The translations under genes and the position numbers were made by a program. Shown one piece after another: positions 1 through 14,300 of a stretch of 64,000 nucleotides of DNA. Below the pieces are notes generated by a model, which worked only from the letters and a program-made list of their open reading frames with translations, ran no database searches and had not been told where the DNA came from. How positions within the stretch are numbered: position 1 is the stretch's first letter; every line of letters starts with the position of its first letter. Source of the stretch: Vanessa cardui (taxonomy: Eukaryota > Arthropoda > Insecta > Lepidoptera > Nymphalidae); contig NC_061131.1 in the NCBI RefSeq assembly GCF_905220365.1, positions 6,547,318-6,611,317 on the forward strand. Reading direction: 5' to 3'.

Positions 1-2209
1 TTTATCTTTTTTGCCCTTTCTTGTATTATTTTGTATAACATCTTGATCTTTTACTTAAAATGCTTCTAGTACGATTTTTACATTGCTGGTTCTATACGAT
101 ATAGCATTTTTACAAATATAAATTAATTATAGTAATATAAATAATTCGCTAGTTAATATTTAATTATAATTAATGCTTACCAACTTTACTTGTTTGATTT
201 CAAGCGAGTACTCACGTAAGACTTAAAAATGAGCAGCAGTTGAATTATTCTGATTTTTATAAATTGCTCTTGCTCGACATTGAGTAATAGTAGCGCAAAC
301 CTATCGCGGTACCTTTACTAAAAATATTCTGTATCAATCCTGTACATTAAGGTTGGTACTTTTTCTTTACCCATATGTCTTTCAAGAAATCTCTTTAAGA
401 CGTCTTGAAAAATGACAATTTGTAATAGATTTGATACGATTGGTGAACGAATATTAAAGATTTAAATATATGACCATGACAATGATGATATTTTGCTGAC
501 CAATATAAACCGGCTATATATGTCAAAAGATGAATGACCAACTACGTCGGAGATCTTATATGCACTTTCCCCTTGCATCAATAATTCGATGCGATGGTAA
601 TTCATGAAAGTTTGGCCACAAAATTTAATGACTTGAGATGCTATTTGCTATAGTAAGTCTATCATGAGACGAGCAGCAAGAACACTCGATGTAATGAAAC
701 AAATTTACTTGTCTCTTACTGGTAGGTGTTTCTTGAAAATCTCTGAAGAGATCGTTGGCCTTCTTGAGTATATTAAATGATTTTTAGTATTTGAAAGTTT
801 TGGTAAAGAAAGTTTTTAACGTCGAATTTTCGGTAAATCATAAAGACAACGCAATTTTGAAGTAGTTTTTGTTTGTCAAACTTCTTAGTCGAATCAAAGA
901 AGTATAAGCTAGCATAGTTTAGGATATAAGAAGGATTGAGCAAATATTTTTGTTTTGGTTAATAGAAAGAAAATTCGTAACAAATATTTTAAAGGATGGT
1001 ATTGATTAATGAAAACAGTTGCAGGATTAATGGAGCTCTCTATGAAAGGTTTCAGTTCAGGATTAATCGGAAGTTTATAGCTTGCCCGCTTAAGGATATT
1101 CCTGCCCACCAAAGATAATTTATGGCAGATTACTCCAATTAATCTCGCAACTGCCATATCAAGACCTACGATTTTGTGGGGTAAATGAGAAGTCACAAAC
1201 ATTTTGATCACTTCTTCAATAGCTCAGTATTATTACTAACAGTTAAATCTAACAAGGTGTCGTATCTAAAAAGTTTTTAGTCAGTTAAGAGATCAAGAAT
1301 TAATAGAAAAGAAGAAACGCCTATCGAATGGTCATCAAAGCAACTTATTCCATTGTGAACTCCACCCATCTTTTGATTACCAAGAAGATAGGCTTGAAAC
1401 CACTCCATCACAAATTGTAAAAGCTTATTAAGAAAACAACATAGCTGCAGCAAAACGAGATAACTAAATCCTCTATTGTCCTTTGCATGGCAAATATCAT
1501 TAGTAACCTAGAGAAGTTCGCACTACTGACGTAGGGTATCTAGATCATACAGCTGTTAAAAAAGTATAAAGTAAGTTGTTATTTAAAAAATATGATTAGT
1601 GGCTAATTTATAAAAGACTTTTCTTCATTCTCATTCTTTTTTTTTTATTTGTGCTGAGTCTGTCTCAAATCTTTCGGCGCTGTATTAAGACTTTTATCTA
1701 ATTTAAAGATTTTATAAAATTTATTAAACGAATGATTTTAATATTCTTCCTTTATGTTACAATATTTGACAGTTTGTTTAAAACACTTCTTGTTTGAATT
1801 CAAATAACATTTCCGTCGCTGTGGTTGAAATGGTAAGGATTGTTTTCTATAAAACAAAAGAAAATCAAGTTGTATATCTCGTAATCTAGTTTGAATATCT
1901 AATTTTGAATTCAGCAAGACTGTTAATCTGGCGTGCTAATGAATAGATGATAATTACGTTCAAGCCAACCGCAGCCATTCTAGTTTGAATACTAAGAGGT
2001 ATTTGTTGCAGTTTAATAACATTTACATGCAGCCAATACTTCGTTACAAGTTGAAAATTATGTTGTAGAAAATTATTAATTTAGTGAAATGTTTGTATAT
2101 AACATACTACACATAAATCCTTATCAATCATTGGCAAACCCTAAGACATATGAAGCTACGATCTGGTACAGAACATCTTATACGAACGGTCAAGCGTCAC
2201 TATAATATG
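1..2209. other. AT-rich DNA 3' of the membrane-protein gene; no supported gene
   Basis: I see no splice-supported exon, RNA gene or recognisable repeat here. A 100-codon open frame on the minus strand at 909-1211 has no family motif and ordinary AT-rich composition, so it is not called. The stretch from about 540 to 1560 has a mixed composition that could be an eroded mobile element, but I cannot place it in a family. Confidence 0.4.
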
Positions 2210-2358
2210 CTAAGTAAGAAGCAAATAACTTTTACATTTGTATTGTGTACACTTAGAGAGGTGCGGGAAAGTGCTCCGAAATTGAAAATTTAATGTATTT
2301 GCAAAGTCCACATCGTCCACGCGACGAGGACCGGGAGTACAAGAGATGTACCTTCGCA
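2210..2358 (-). CDS. Putative terminal coding exon of the membrane-protein gene
   Basis: On the minus strand the acceptor TTTAG precedes position 2358. The 11.6 kb exon ends in phase 1 (ATG G), and this exon supplies two bases, completing a Val codon and giving MVRRYISCTPGPRRVDDVD. The frame then stays open for 48 more codons to TAG at 2212-2210. The first half is GC-rich like the other exons and the second half drifts to AT-rich. The coding end could therefore be earlier, or the true last exon could be elsewhere. If the preceding donor is not used, that exon reads G, K, stop immediately. Confidence 0.42.
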
Positions 2359-5300
2359 CTAAAGTATGACTTATACATATTAAATATTAAATGACTATTT
2401 AAATGTAACGTTGCTACTTCGATGTTGATGTGCAGTTAACAAAAAGCTGTCTGAGTTTCATGTTTCATTCACATCCTTGGAAAGTAAATAATATTATTTC
2501 AAAAATTACACAGCGAAATAATTAGCTCATATTAAAATAAAACTATTGGCATTGCTACTCATTTGTATAACCGGTGTTGTCATCTCGTTATAAAAAAGTT
2601 AAAAAACGACCTCTGTTTTTTGAAAATAATTATGACATTCACAAAAAGAAAAATTATAAATTGGTCAACAGATTTTTGTACGAGTATATTTTGATAATTT
2701 TTTTTTCTTTTTCATAAATAATTAATAAATTAGACACCCAATATTCTTTTTATATAAGTCTCTAAATCTTCCACATAGTAAAAAGGGTACCCAGCCAGCG
2801 ATGTTAAGAAGCATTAATAAGATTTTATAAGCAATCCGCACAACGCCTGCGGGTTAATTAGAGCTTTAATTACACGTGTAGCGGTATATTAATGCCGCCC
2901 ACTGGGATACACAATGAAGGAACGTCAGACGCTTAATCGTGCTTTAACTGTCCTAATTTTTAATACTTGGGAACGTTCAACCTTAAGGGAGGAGAGAGAG
3001 CATCTAATGGATCTACGTCATTTTTATTCTATTTGCAATAGTCGGAAACGGTACCATTGGGGACGTTCATTTTCATATTCATTCCATGATTTTTTTTAAA
3101 CGTTTCTCTGTAATATCTAGTAATAATGTAACCACGCATAGACTGGTAGAACTTACACCCCATTCTAGAAATATAAAATATTACCTTATCATTAATAATA
3201 TTTCTAAAATAACCGATTAAAATATTTTTATGAGTTTTATTAATAGCTAATATTTAAGCGTGAATCACACAGTATATTTAAGTAAATATCTTAGTAGAGT
3301 TTTTAAAACAAACGCCGTAACGATAGATAGCGCTTTTCGAATGAAATACAAACACTCTGTAAAAACAACAAAACGTACCTTTCGTATATTGGATTCCTAT
3401 AACGTTACTTTAAAAATTGTTACGATTTGTTTGCTTTGAAAATCGCAACGAGCTCGTGATGCCATTGAAATGACGAAATAGTATTTGAGTAGTGTCATTG
3501 CTCTGATTTTGGTTTCGAAATATATTTTTATCTTTTTTATTATTTCTAATGTACGCTAATATTATAAATGTGAGCTGAGGTGACCCAGTGGTTAGAACGC
3601 ATGCATCTTAACCGATGATTGCGGGTTAAAACCCAGGCAAGCACCACTATATATATGTGCTTAATTTGTGTATATAATTCATCTCATGCTCAACGGTGAA
3701 GGAAAACATTGTGAGGAAACCTGTATGTGTCTAATGTCATCGAAATTCTGCCACATGTGCATTCCACCAACTCCCATTAGAACAGCGTAGTGGAATATGT
3801 TCCAAACACTCTCCTTAATGGGAGAGAAGGCCTTATCTGAGCAGTGGGAAATGTAGAGGCTGTTACTTTACTTTTCTTTTATTTTAAATGTGAAAGTAAC
3901 TATGTCTGTCGCTCTTTTACTACCAAACCAATGAACCGAAATTGATGTAATGTGGTATGTAACCAACTTGAACCTAAAAGGCTACTGTTTTTACCTAACA
4001 CATAAAAACCAACAAGGCAAAAAACAAAAAATAAAAACATAACAGGCACAAGGGACATAACATCTTAGTTCCCTAGGTTGGTGGCACTTTGACGATGTAA
4101 GGAATAGTTATTATTTCTTACAGCGTCATTGTCTATGGGTGATGGTAACCACTTACCATCAGGTGGCCCATATGCTCGTCCTCCAACCTATAACATAAAA
4201 AATCCTCCCCCTAAAACGACAGTGAAGCCACGGACGACAACTAGCAATATAGTTATTTGTTTCGAATGATTTTCTGCTAAGTAAATGTAAAATTAAAACC
4301 CAGATAGCTTGCCTTACCCAAACGTTACAAAGGCGTAAAATTTGGGTTTGGTTATCAAATTAAAGGCAACGTTCAAAATATAATATTAATTAAATTGAGA
4401 TACCCTTAAAATTTACATCGGAGATCCTATTAGGAGTCCTAATCTGTCATGTAAATAAAACAGTGGAAAATCTGAGAAGACATTTACCGGATAACTATAA
4501 TAATGACAATCTATTCCTTAAAACATATACTAATAAACCTAGAAAAATTTTATTCAATTTTATTTTATTAAATTGATTCGATCAGATTCTAATTCTACAT
4601 AAAATTACTACAATAAGCAGCAACTAATTTTACGTAAGAACAACTATCCATCCAAACTTAAATTTACATTTACACGAGCTTACATTTAGTTTACGAACTT
4701 ATTTTTAAACACATTTTTGTGCATGCACAATAATAAACGTATAATAATAAAATAAACCGTTGCGCGTAGAATCTATTTGAATAAAAAAATCCTTTAAAAG
4801 GTTAACCCGTTATGCAACTAACGTATTTTAAACTGGAACGTGCCCCAGAATTAGTCACAGGAATTAAAGCGCGTTACTACGACTCTACAGCGCTACGTAG
4901 GTAAGTATAAAGTATTATAGTTTCCGCTTACAAACGACTAAATCCAAGAAGCTGAGGACAATATGTGAATAATTGTATTGTTTTCTTTTACAAAGCATTA
5001 TTTATGTATATAATTGTAATTGTTATGTATATATTATAATAACCCTTTTTTATAAATTTTATGTTTATATGACATTAATATAAAAACAGTTTCATATTAT
5101 TATTTAACTATATCGTGACGAAGTAACTTAACGACTTTCCTTAATATATATGTATATTTAAATTTTATGTTTATTTCAAATACGTATGTGGACTGACAAA
5201 AGAGGTCACACTTATGGTCATCAAGGCCCATTGAACAGAAATTGGCATTGTTACAAATATTAGCCGTAAGCGATATTATCACGAATACGTCACGAACCTG

Positions 5301-8300
5301 AAGAAGGCGATCTAAAATGTAAGCTCTGTTGTGGTTTAAGTTACACTGGATCACAGACATTTCTGTTGGGTGTTTGAAAATTTAATGAGTGAATGGTACC
5401 GATATCTAAATAAAATTAATTGAAATACGCAAACGAATTTTGATATTAATACGGTAAAAGTCAAAATGAACTTGAAGAAGGTAGGGTATACATTTATCAA
5501 CGATGAGAACCTATCTTATTGTAGAACCATAGAAGCCACATATTATAAGAAGTAGCAGTAATTCTTTCTATCATAACGATCAATGACTCGCATGTTTGTT
5601 AGATTAACTTTTAATTATATAAAAAAAAATAAAGTAAAGTAATAGCCTGTACATTTCACACTGCTGATATAAGGCCTCCCCTTCAAACATCCTCTTGGAA
5701 CATATTTCAATACGCTGTTCTAATGCGGGTTGGTGGAGGCAAGGACCACTATATATACGTGCTTAATTTGTGTTTATAATTCATCTCGTGCTCGGCGGTG
5801 AAGGAAAACATCGTGAGGAAACCTGCATGTGTCTAATTTCATCGAAATTCTGCCACATGTGTATTCCACCAACCCGCACTGGAACAGCGTGGTGGAATAT
5901 GTTCCAAACCTTCTCCTCAAAGGGAGAGGAGGCCTTTAGCCCAGCAGTGGGAATTTACAGGCTGTTGTTGTTGTTGTTGTTATGAAGCAAACTTGAACTC
6001 CAAGAAAGGACATGGCACAACACCCAAAACACGAGCGAAATTGTGGATGACTACTAATATTTATATATATTCAAAGTTCAAATGAAATTTAAACAGAATC
6101 AATGAAAAAGAACCGTGGCTTGCTATTACTTGGCATGATATTTAATTACTAATGATTCAGTTCACTGTTTGAATTCGATATTATACAAAATTATGAGAAC
6201 ACTTTTAAGCACTTAAACACTTTTACTAGGTGGTAGGGCTTTGTGCAAGCCCATCTGGATAGATACCACCCACTCATCAGTTATTCTACCGCCAAATAAC
6301 AGTTCTCAGTATTTTTGTGTTCCGGTTTGAAAGGTGAGTGAGCCAGTGTAACTACAGGCACAAGGCATCTTAGTTCCCAAGGTTGGTGGCGCATTGACGA
6401 TGTAAGGAATAGTTAATATTTCTTACAGCGTCATTGTCTAAGGGTGATGATGATCACTTACCATCAGGTGGCTCATATGCTCGTCCACCAACCTATTCCA
6501 TAAATAAAAAAAAACAATTAATGTTTTCGCATAACAATAGTATTTCGCTAGAAATACCGTTGCATATTGAGCACAGATACCCATGTGGACGAAAAAGGCT
6601 CTTTCATCTTATACGTTTCCGTATCCAAAGACGTTGGGTTGGCTTTCCTGTCACGGTTCTCTTTACGATATCACAACAAAGGACTCTTGCAAATCAAATC
6701 CTTGAATTCTTTGAAATTAAAAATGATTATGGTATGCGGCCTGATGGATTCATACTGGTTTACGCTGACACATTGGCTTAAGAAAAAATTATTGAAGACT
6801 AGAGTCGACGGAAAATAGTTAATCGAGCAATTAGTGAAAATATTAGTCTCTATTTTCTAAATATATTTATGTGTACCCTAGTAGTGCATCAGAGATTAAA
6901 AGTCCAAGAATATTTTTAATAACATAGCACGTGTAAATTTGTTATCGCTCCGCTAATGTGTCAAACGCTTGTTCATATTTCGGCGTACTTGAGCGAAAAA
7001 TTTACTACTCGCGGAATAGCGATTCAACGTGGAAACTACAAACGTTCTTCTCAACTTTCCACTCCTGCCAGTTATATATAGTAGCGTTTTTCCTTTAGGT
7101 AAAAGTTAAGTTTGCATAGGTAAAGTTATTTAAACTTTTAATGTTAATAGAAAACTACGAGATTGTGTATACGCTAATGACTGCTTCGTCAGTTTAATGG
7201 TTAGGTTATAAAGTCGCAGATCCCGAGGGCATAAGAGCAAACCCCGAATCAGGCGATCAAAAAGAATGATTGGATTTTTGCCGATAAATTCTAAATAACA
7301 TTATAGACTGTCTATATTGGATTTTTGTGATATTTTGGCAATTTTTGAACGAGTTGAATTAAATGCAACACCGTTGCCCTAAGTCCTCTTTTCCTTTTGA
7401 CTATAAGGTTGGAGTTTATCTCTAGCAAGTTAAGAGCTGAGATGGCCCAGTGGTCAGAACGCATTGTGATATTTTGGCAATTTTTGAACGAGTTGAATTA
7501 AATGCAACACCGTTGCCCTAAGTCCTCTTTTCCTTTTGACTATAAGGTTGGAGTTTATCTCTAGCAAGTTAAGAGCTGAGATGGCCCAGTGGTCAGAACG
7601 CGTTGTGATATTTTGGCAATTTTTGAACGAGTTGAATTAAATGCAACACCGTTGCCCTAAGTCCTCTTTTCCTTTTGACTATAAGGTTGGAGTTTATCTC
7701 TAGCAAGTTAAGAGCTGAGATGGCCCAGTGGTCAGAACGCATTGTGATATTTTGGCAATTTTTGAACGAGTTGAATTAAATGCAACACCGTTGCCCTAAG
7801 TCCTCTTTTCCTTTTGACTATAAGGTTGGAGTTTATCTCTAGCAAGTTAAGAGCTGAGATGGCCCAGTGGTCAGAACGCGTTGTGATATTTTGGCAATTT
7901 TTGAACGAGTTGAATTAAATGCAACACCGTTGCCCTAAGTCCTCTTTTCCTTTTGACTATAAGGTTGGAGTTTATCTCTAGCAAGTTAAGAGCTGAGATG
8001 GCCCAGTGGTCAGAACGCGTTGTGATATTTTGGCAATTTTTGAACGAGTTGAATTAAATGCAACACCGTTGCCCTAAGTCCTCTTTTCCTTTTGACTATA
8101 AGGTTGGAGTTTATCTCTAGCAAGTTAAGAGCTGAGATGGCCCAGTGGTCAGAACGCGTTGTGATATTTTGGCAATTTTTGAACGAGTTGAATTAAATGC
8201 AACACCGTTGCCCTAAGTCCTCTTTTCCTTTTGACTATAAGGTTGGAGTTTATCTCTAGCAAGTTAAGAGCTGAGATGGCCCAGTGGTCAGAACGCGTTG

Positions 8301-11300
8301 TGATATTTTGGCAATTTTTGAACGAGTTGAATTAAATGCAACACCGTTGCCCTAAGTCCTCTTTTCCTTTTGACTATAAGGTTGGAGTTTATCTCTAGCA
8401 AGTTAAGAGCTGAGATGGCCCAGTGGTCAGAACGCGTTGTGATATTTTGGCAATTTTTGAACGAGTTGAATTAAATGCAACACCGTTGCCCTAAGTCCTC
8501 TTTTCCTTTTGACTATAAGGTTGGAGTTTATCTCTAGCAAGTTAGGAGCTGAGATGGCCCAGTGGTTAGAACGCGTTGTGATATTTTGGCAATTTTTGAA
8601 CGAGTTGAATTAAATGCAACACCGTTGCCCTAAGTCCTCTTTTCCTTTTGACTATAAGGTTGGAGTTTATCTCTAGCAAGTTAGGAGCTGAGATGGCCCA
8701 GTGGTCAGAACGCGTTGTGATATTTTGGCAATTTTTGAACGAGTTGAATTAAATGCAACACCGTTGCCCTAAGTCCTCTTTTCCTTTTGACTATAAGGTT
8801 GGAGTTTATCTCTAGCAAGTTAGGAGCTGAGATGGCCCAGTGGTCAGAACGCGTTGTGATATTTTGGCAATTTTTGAACGAGTTGAATTAAATGCAACAC
8901 CGTTGCCCTAAGTCCTCTTTTCCTTTTGACTATAAGGTTGGAGTTTATCTCTAGCAAGTTAGGAGCTGAGATGGCCCAGTGGTTAGAACGCGTGCATCTT
9001 AACCGATGATTGCATAGATATTTCGTACAAAAATCAACTATTACTATCAACTTTACAACAGTGTTCTCCTGCATATTTAAAATATCTATTTTTAGCATAA
9101 TGTCTTCTAAAATATCGATATAGTCACTATGTGACCGATTAGAAATACTCCGAAAACTTGACACTGAAAATTAACTAGCACTGGTTATAATACGAAACCT
9201 TAAAGAATAGATTCAGGACAAGAAATTTCCAATGATACTAAAAAAAACAGTTTGTCATGTAAATACCCTGGAGTTGAAATCAAAATTATAACAATAAAAT
9301 TAAAATTATAACATAATTTATACATATGAAACAAATTAAAAAATATTTATATTAAAGAACAATAAATTTGTTTTGCATTACAAAATAAGTCCTAATCCAA
9401 TTCAAAAGAACAATATTTTCAGTATTTTCCGCTTCTGTTGTGCTAAATGCTATTTTTCTGATTGGTGACAAAGTTGCTACGCGTGTTGTCTTACAAATAA
9501 CATGTAGTCATTCCCTGGTGCATACTCAGTATACCTGTGTACCTTGCCATCATTACCATGACTAATCCCAGCAGGAAAGTCAATAGTGAAAAGAAGCATT
9601 ATAACTGTTCATTGAAAATCTGTGTCACACAAAAGAGTAGGTAGACCTCCTTTTAGCCGCGCTTTGATCTCTTGTGCCTATGAGATCAAAGTGCAGTGGT
9701 ATCTTCTGTCTTAGACGTATAATTAGGTACTAAAAAACTTTTATTATACAAATATCACCTATATATTATATTAAATATTAATTATCATATCCAAGAGTAT
9801 CAATAGATGTAAAACAATTAGCTTGTATCATATTCTACTAACATAGTATTTATGAAAATAAATTGAACATTAGGATTTAAATTATCGAGGAATCTTTTAT
9901 AATCTATGATATTCACTATGATTTTGCGAAAAGATTGTGTTTCAAACGTCGAAAAAAATACTATCGGAATTATGAAACTGAAAAATTAAACTGGATATAA
10001 TATAATAATTAAGTGTAATAGTGTTGTATTATAAATATATATGATAGTAATCACAATTTTTTAGTAGTGCGCGATATAGCTGAGGTATTATTTATATTAC
10101 CCAATGAAATACGTATATCTTTGTAACTACTTTAAGTGGAATAAGGCTGTACGAAAATTCGACAATATTATGGTATTCATAATAAAAACATATTCAATTA
10201 AAGACGAAAATGGACAATGGAATTATTGTTAAAAAAAAAATTACAACAACAACAACAGCTTGTAAATTCCCACTGCTAGGCTAAAGGCCTCCTCTCCCTT
10301 TGAGGAGAAGGTTTGGAACATATTCCATCACGCTGTTCCAATGCGGGTTGGTGGAATACACATGTGGCAGAATTTCTATAAAATTAGACACATGCAGGTT
10401 TCTCACGATGTTTTCCCTTACTGCTGAGCACGAAATGAATTATGAAGACAAATTAATCACATGAATATTCAGTGGTGCTTGGCTGGGTATGAACCCGCAA
10501 TCATCGGTTAAGATGCACGCGTTCTAACCACTGGACCATCTCGACTCTCTTTTACTATTTTATTCTTTTCTTAAAAAAGAAATTTTATTACATTAACCAA
10601 TTTCAATAAATTGTTACATACAATAACAATATATAAAAAGTCTAAGTTGAGACTCATCATAACTCGATGGGATGAACACAAGCCAGAGGAAAACTGTTGA
10701 GATAATCCGTGGCAGTATTCATTTTAAGATAAATCGCTCGTGATTAAAAAATATATAAGTAGTACGGGGATAATTATTATTATCAATTACCATCTAAGTG
10801 TAGTTTGAAGGTTCTTGTTAGTTCTTAAAGATAGAACACGCGATCACACCATTAAGGGGCACTGAAGTTTTATCATAGGTAAAATTTAATTGACATCATT
10901 TGTAAATGACCGTTCAAGGTGCTTATAAAAGCGTAGTTGAATAAAATATGTCTACATATATTAATTTCAAAGTGTATATTTGTTATATATTATACCTATG
11001 AAACAAAAAATATCCGAAACGTATTTTATTTATATTATACTGTATTTTATTTTATGGTCAGTTTTTATAAATCAAATCTTACAAGTAAAATGTACAAGAA
11101 AATTGGTACATTATGCGATCTTCTTGCTAAAACAGATGGATGGATGGACTGTTTCCATAAATGGTATCGTATCAAATACATTTACCATATCAATACCGTA
11201 TACATTTAAAATACATAAATAATTAAAAATTGCCAAGCGCACTGGACCGCTTTCGTGGTTAGACAAACGAAGATATTAATTTTAAAACTGTATATAGTTA

Positions 11301-14300
11301 GTTATAAACAGTTAAATACAATTCAATTCAATATAAAATGTTATTTAGATGATTCCAGTTTCCACTGCCTCGGTGATCCACTGAGATCCCACTTACACAT
11401 ATACAACTAGCACTCTCTCTTAAAAAAGAGAGGCCTGGGTAAAAATCCAGACCATTGAGCACGATTATATTTCCTGAGTAGTTGCTTATTCTTCTTTGAT
11501 AAGGCGCGCCGTAATCAGTAAGAAGAATATCATGACAATGTTCCAGTAATTAAAAAAAATATACGAAATTACTTACCCATATCATCAATAAGCGGCGCCA
11601 TACGAAGCGTGACCCCTACTAGAAGCAAGCAAAGGAAAAGCAGCAGGCAAGCTGTCACCATGATGGTGTAGCGAGCGCGCCGTGGGAGCTCGTCAGGGTC
11701 CAATACCTAGTGAACATACGAACAAACATTTAATTTACATTACTTTACTTAATTTTCACAATACTTTAATCATACATTAAGTGCTGCTGAAGTTGAGATG
11801 AGAAATTGCTACTCGGTGTGACTCTAATATCATAAAAGGTACAACATATTAATTTTAAAGTGGTTTAAATTAGATAAAACATTATATTTTATTGATTACA
11901 AATGAGTAGAAATAAAATAAGTCATTTAAAAATACTTTTTTAGTATGTTAAACATTCCTATACACAGAGTAACAATCAGTCAATAGTTTAGAAGAAAATA
12001 TATATTTCAACTTTTCTAAAAGTATTTAATCAAATAAAATAACATATGAATAATACTTTAATATACAAATCTATAAACAAACTTCCTATCTGTGTCTGTA
12101 CGTATCTCTGCTTTCACTCAATGAAATCTGATCCGTTTTTTTGCTAATAAAAGGAGCTCTGAAAAAGAAAATTGTTAATATTTTATACAATATGACTGAA
12201 CAGCGTTGTATTCACTGAACTGTTTTCATTTGCTAACATGGCTAACACTAAAAAGCCTAGAGGAAAGCATTTCATGATAGCATATACTATCTATATTAAG
12301 GTAAATTCATAATAACTATTTATTAAATTTTTTTAATAAACTATAGGATGTTTCGAAGCCATTTCCAATATATCCATATTAATCCTTATCTTTGAATATG
12401 TTCGTTGCTATATCATTTAATATAGATTAAAATTTATTTGTAACAAGTCTTTGTCGAAGGAATACTTTAAAATATAACACTTTCTAAATTACGTGCAACA
12501 AAAATTTGTTCACAATAACGAGCAGTCGGACGAGCACTCATCACGGCCGTAACAATAAAATCTTGACCTTTTGCAATTCCAACTACCCCAATTTCAATCT
12601 ACGAACTGTGAATGAATATTGATCTATTATTTCACGATAAAATTACGACTCAAGACAATTTTTATGTCCTATATACAATTTATTTACATTTTATTAAATT
12701 TATACAACAATAACAACAACAACAACAACAGCCTGTAAATTCCCACTGCTGGGCTAAAGGCCTCCTCTTCCTTTGAGGAGAAGGTTTGGAACATATTCCA
12801 CCATGCTGTTCCAATGCAGGTTAGTGGAATGCACATGTGGCAGAATTTCTATGAAATTTGTCACATGCAGGTTTCCTCACGATGTTTTCCTTCACCGCTG
12901 AGCACGACATGAATTATAAAGAAAAATTAAGCATATGAAACAGCGGTACTATCCTGGGTTTGTACCCGCAATCATTGGTTAAGATGCACGCATTCTTACC
13001 ACTGGGCCATCTCGACTCTATTACACTACTATTCAATTTATAAGCTTTATAAAATACTAACGACTCGCACCGGCTTCGCACAGGTGCAAATCTGATACTA
13101 ACTATACTACAGAGTTTGTTTATTTACGATATGACATTAGACACCTCTAAAATTATGAGCGTTTGTTAACTATATTGTTCATGTATTATATACAAACAGC
13201 TTCCTCTCGAAACGCTCTATCTAATAAAAAAAAACACATCAAATCCTTTGCGTAGTTTTATAGATTTAAGAGTAGACAAGCGACTTTGTTTTATACTATG
13301 TAGTGATGTATTTGTAAGTACCGCCTTAATATTTTATTCGCGCACTTCCTATTTGCTTTACAATAAATTGTACCCTTCCGAAGGCAGAGCGGGTTTTTAG
13401 TAATTGTATAATTTATCGCTCATTCAACGTCAAGGCAATTGATTACGGAAAATTATTTGGTGATACATTTTATTGACTTTAACGTATTTTATACAATATG
13501 ATAAAACATGAGAAATATTATAAAATATAAATTACATTCCTATAAAAGTGGGTTACACTATGAAAAAGTGAACTCCTAGGATGTCTTGGTAGAATAAAAC
13601 TCCTCAAAAGTCGGTGAAATCCTTAAGAAATTCAAACTTTTTTGAACATTAATTCATCTTTAATATTAACAACATGAATATTAATTCATCTTAATTCGAA
13701 TAATATTCAGTTTAAGAAAAGTGACGTCCATTATTAATAAATGTATTTTGTGTAAGTATAATAATTAGGCATTATTAGTAGAAGGTACCGGCTGCCAGTC
13801 ACTCCCTTTAACTCTATTGATCAGTTTATTTTTTGTTATTTTATTCTAGTAATTTTTATTTCATGGTGTCTAACTTGAATGGGCGATAAAATAAATTCGA
13901 AATTCACATTCTAACACAAAACCTCTTAAAAATAGTACAAATCAAATCAAAATATACTTTATTCAAGTAGGCTTTTACAAGCATTTTTGAATCGTCATTT
14001 AAAAAGTATATTAAGTGAAGCTACTAATACAGTAGTACAATTTTAATTACTCATTTTCGTTTTAAATTTATATTGTAATTTTACTTTTTAATAGTATATA
14101 TCGCAAAATATGCAAATTTTGAATTTCAATTTCAACAATTGCAATATTGGTCTATTAAATGGAATAAAATCACTACAATATAGTATATATAATGCATAAA
14201 AATTACTAAGCGTGTTGTTTTAAAAATATTTATCCAATTCTTCATACATCATTAAATCTTTTGTAAATTAACCTGTCTCTAAATCTGTTTTTTGTATATT

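Larger units (their letters stand above)
2359..11576 (-). other. Long intron between the transmembrane exon and the putative last exon
   Basis: About 9.2 kb, AT-rich. It holds SINE A copies at 3572, 5644-5982 and 10242, SINE B copies at 4040 and 6230, and the 12-unit 139 bp array at 7325-8992. Elsewhere (about 2.4-3.5, 4.2-5.6, 6.5-7.3 and 9.0-10.2 kb) I see nothing I can name apart from the candidate plus-strand exon at 4812-4900. Confidence 0.5.

Noticed and set aside
909..1211. 100-codon open frame on the minus strand
   Set aside because: No recognisable motif, ordinary AT-rich composition, no splice or promoter context; lengths like this occur by chance in 64 kb.
5770..5985. 71-codon plus-strand frame ending in a leucine run
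   Set aside because: Lies wholly within a SINE copy and translates its GTT tail.
6434..6781. 115-codon plus-strand frame
   Set aside because: The first third is SINE-like family B; the rest (ending LANQILEFFEIKNDYG and on) matches no family I know. Possibly an eroded element, not supported as a gene.
7325..8992. CRISPR-like reading of the regular repeats
   Set aside because: Units are 139 bp and contiguous with no spacers, and the genome is eukaryotic; it is a tandem satellite-like array.
10500..10547. tRNA gene
   Set aside because: The A and B boxes here and at 12.9, 21.2 and 40.2 kb belong to SINE heads; no cloverleaf with paired acceptor stem is visible.
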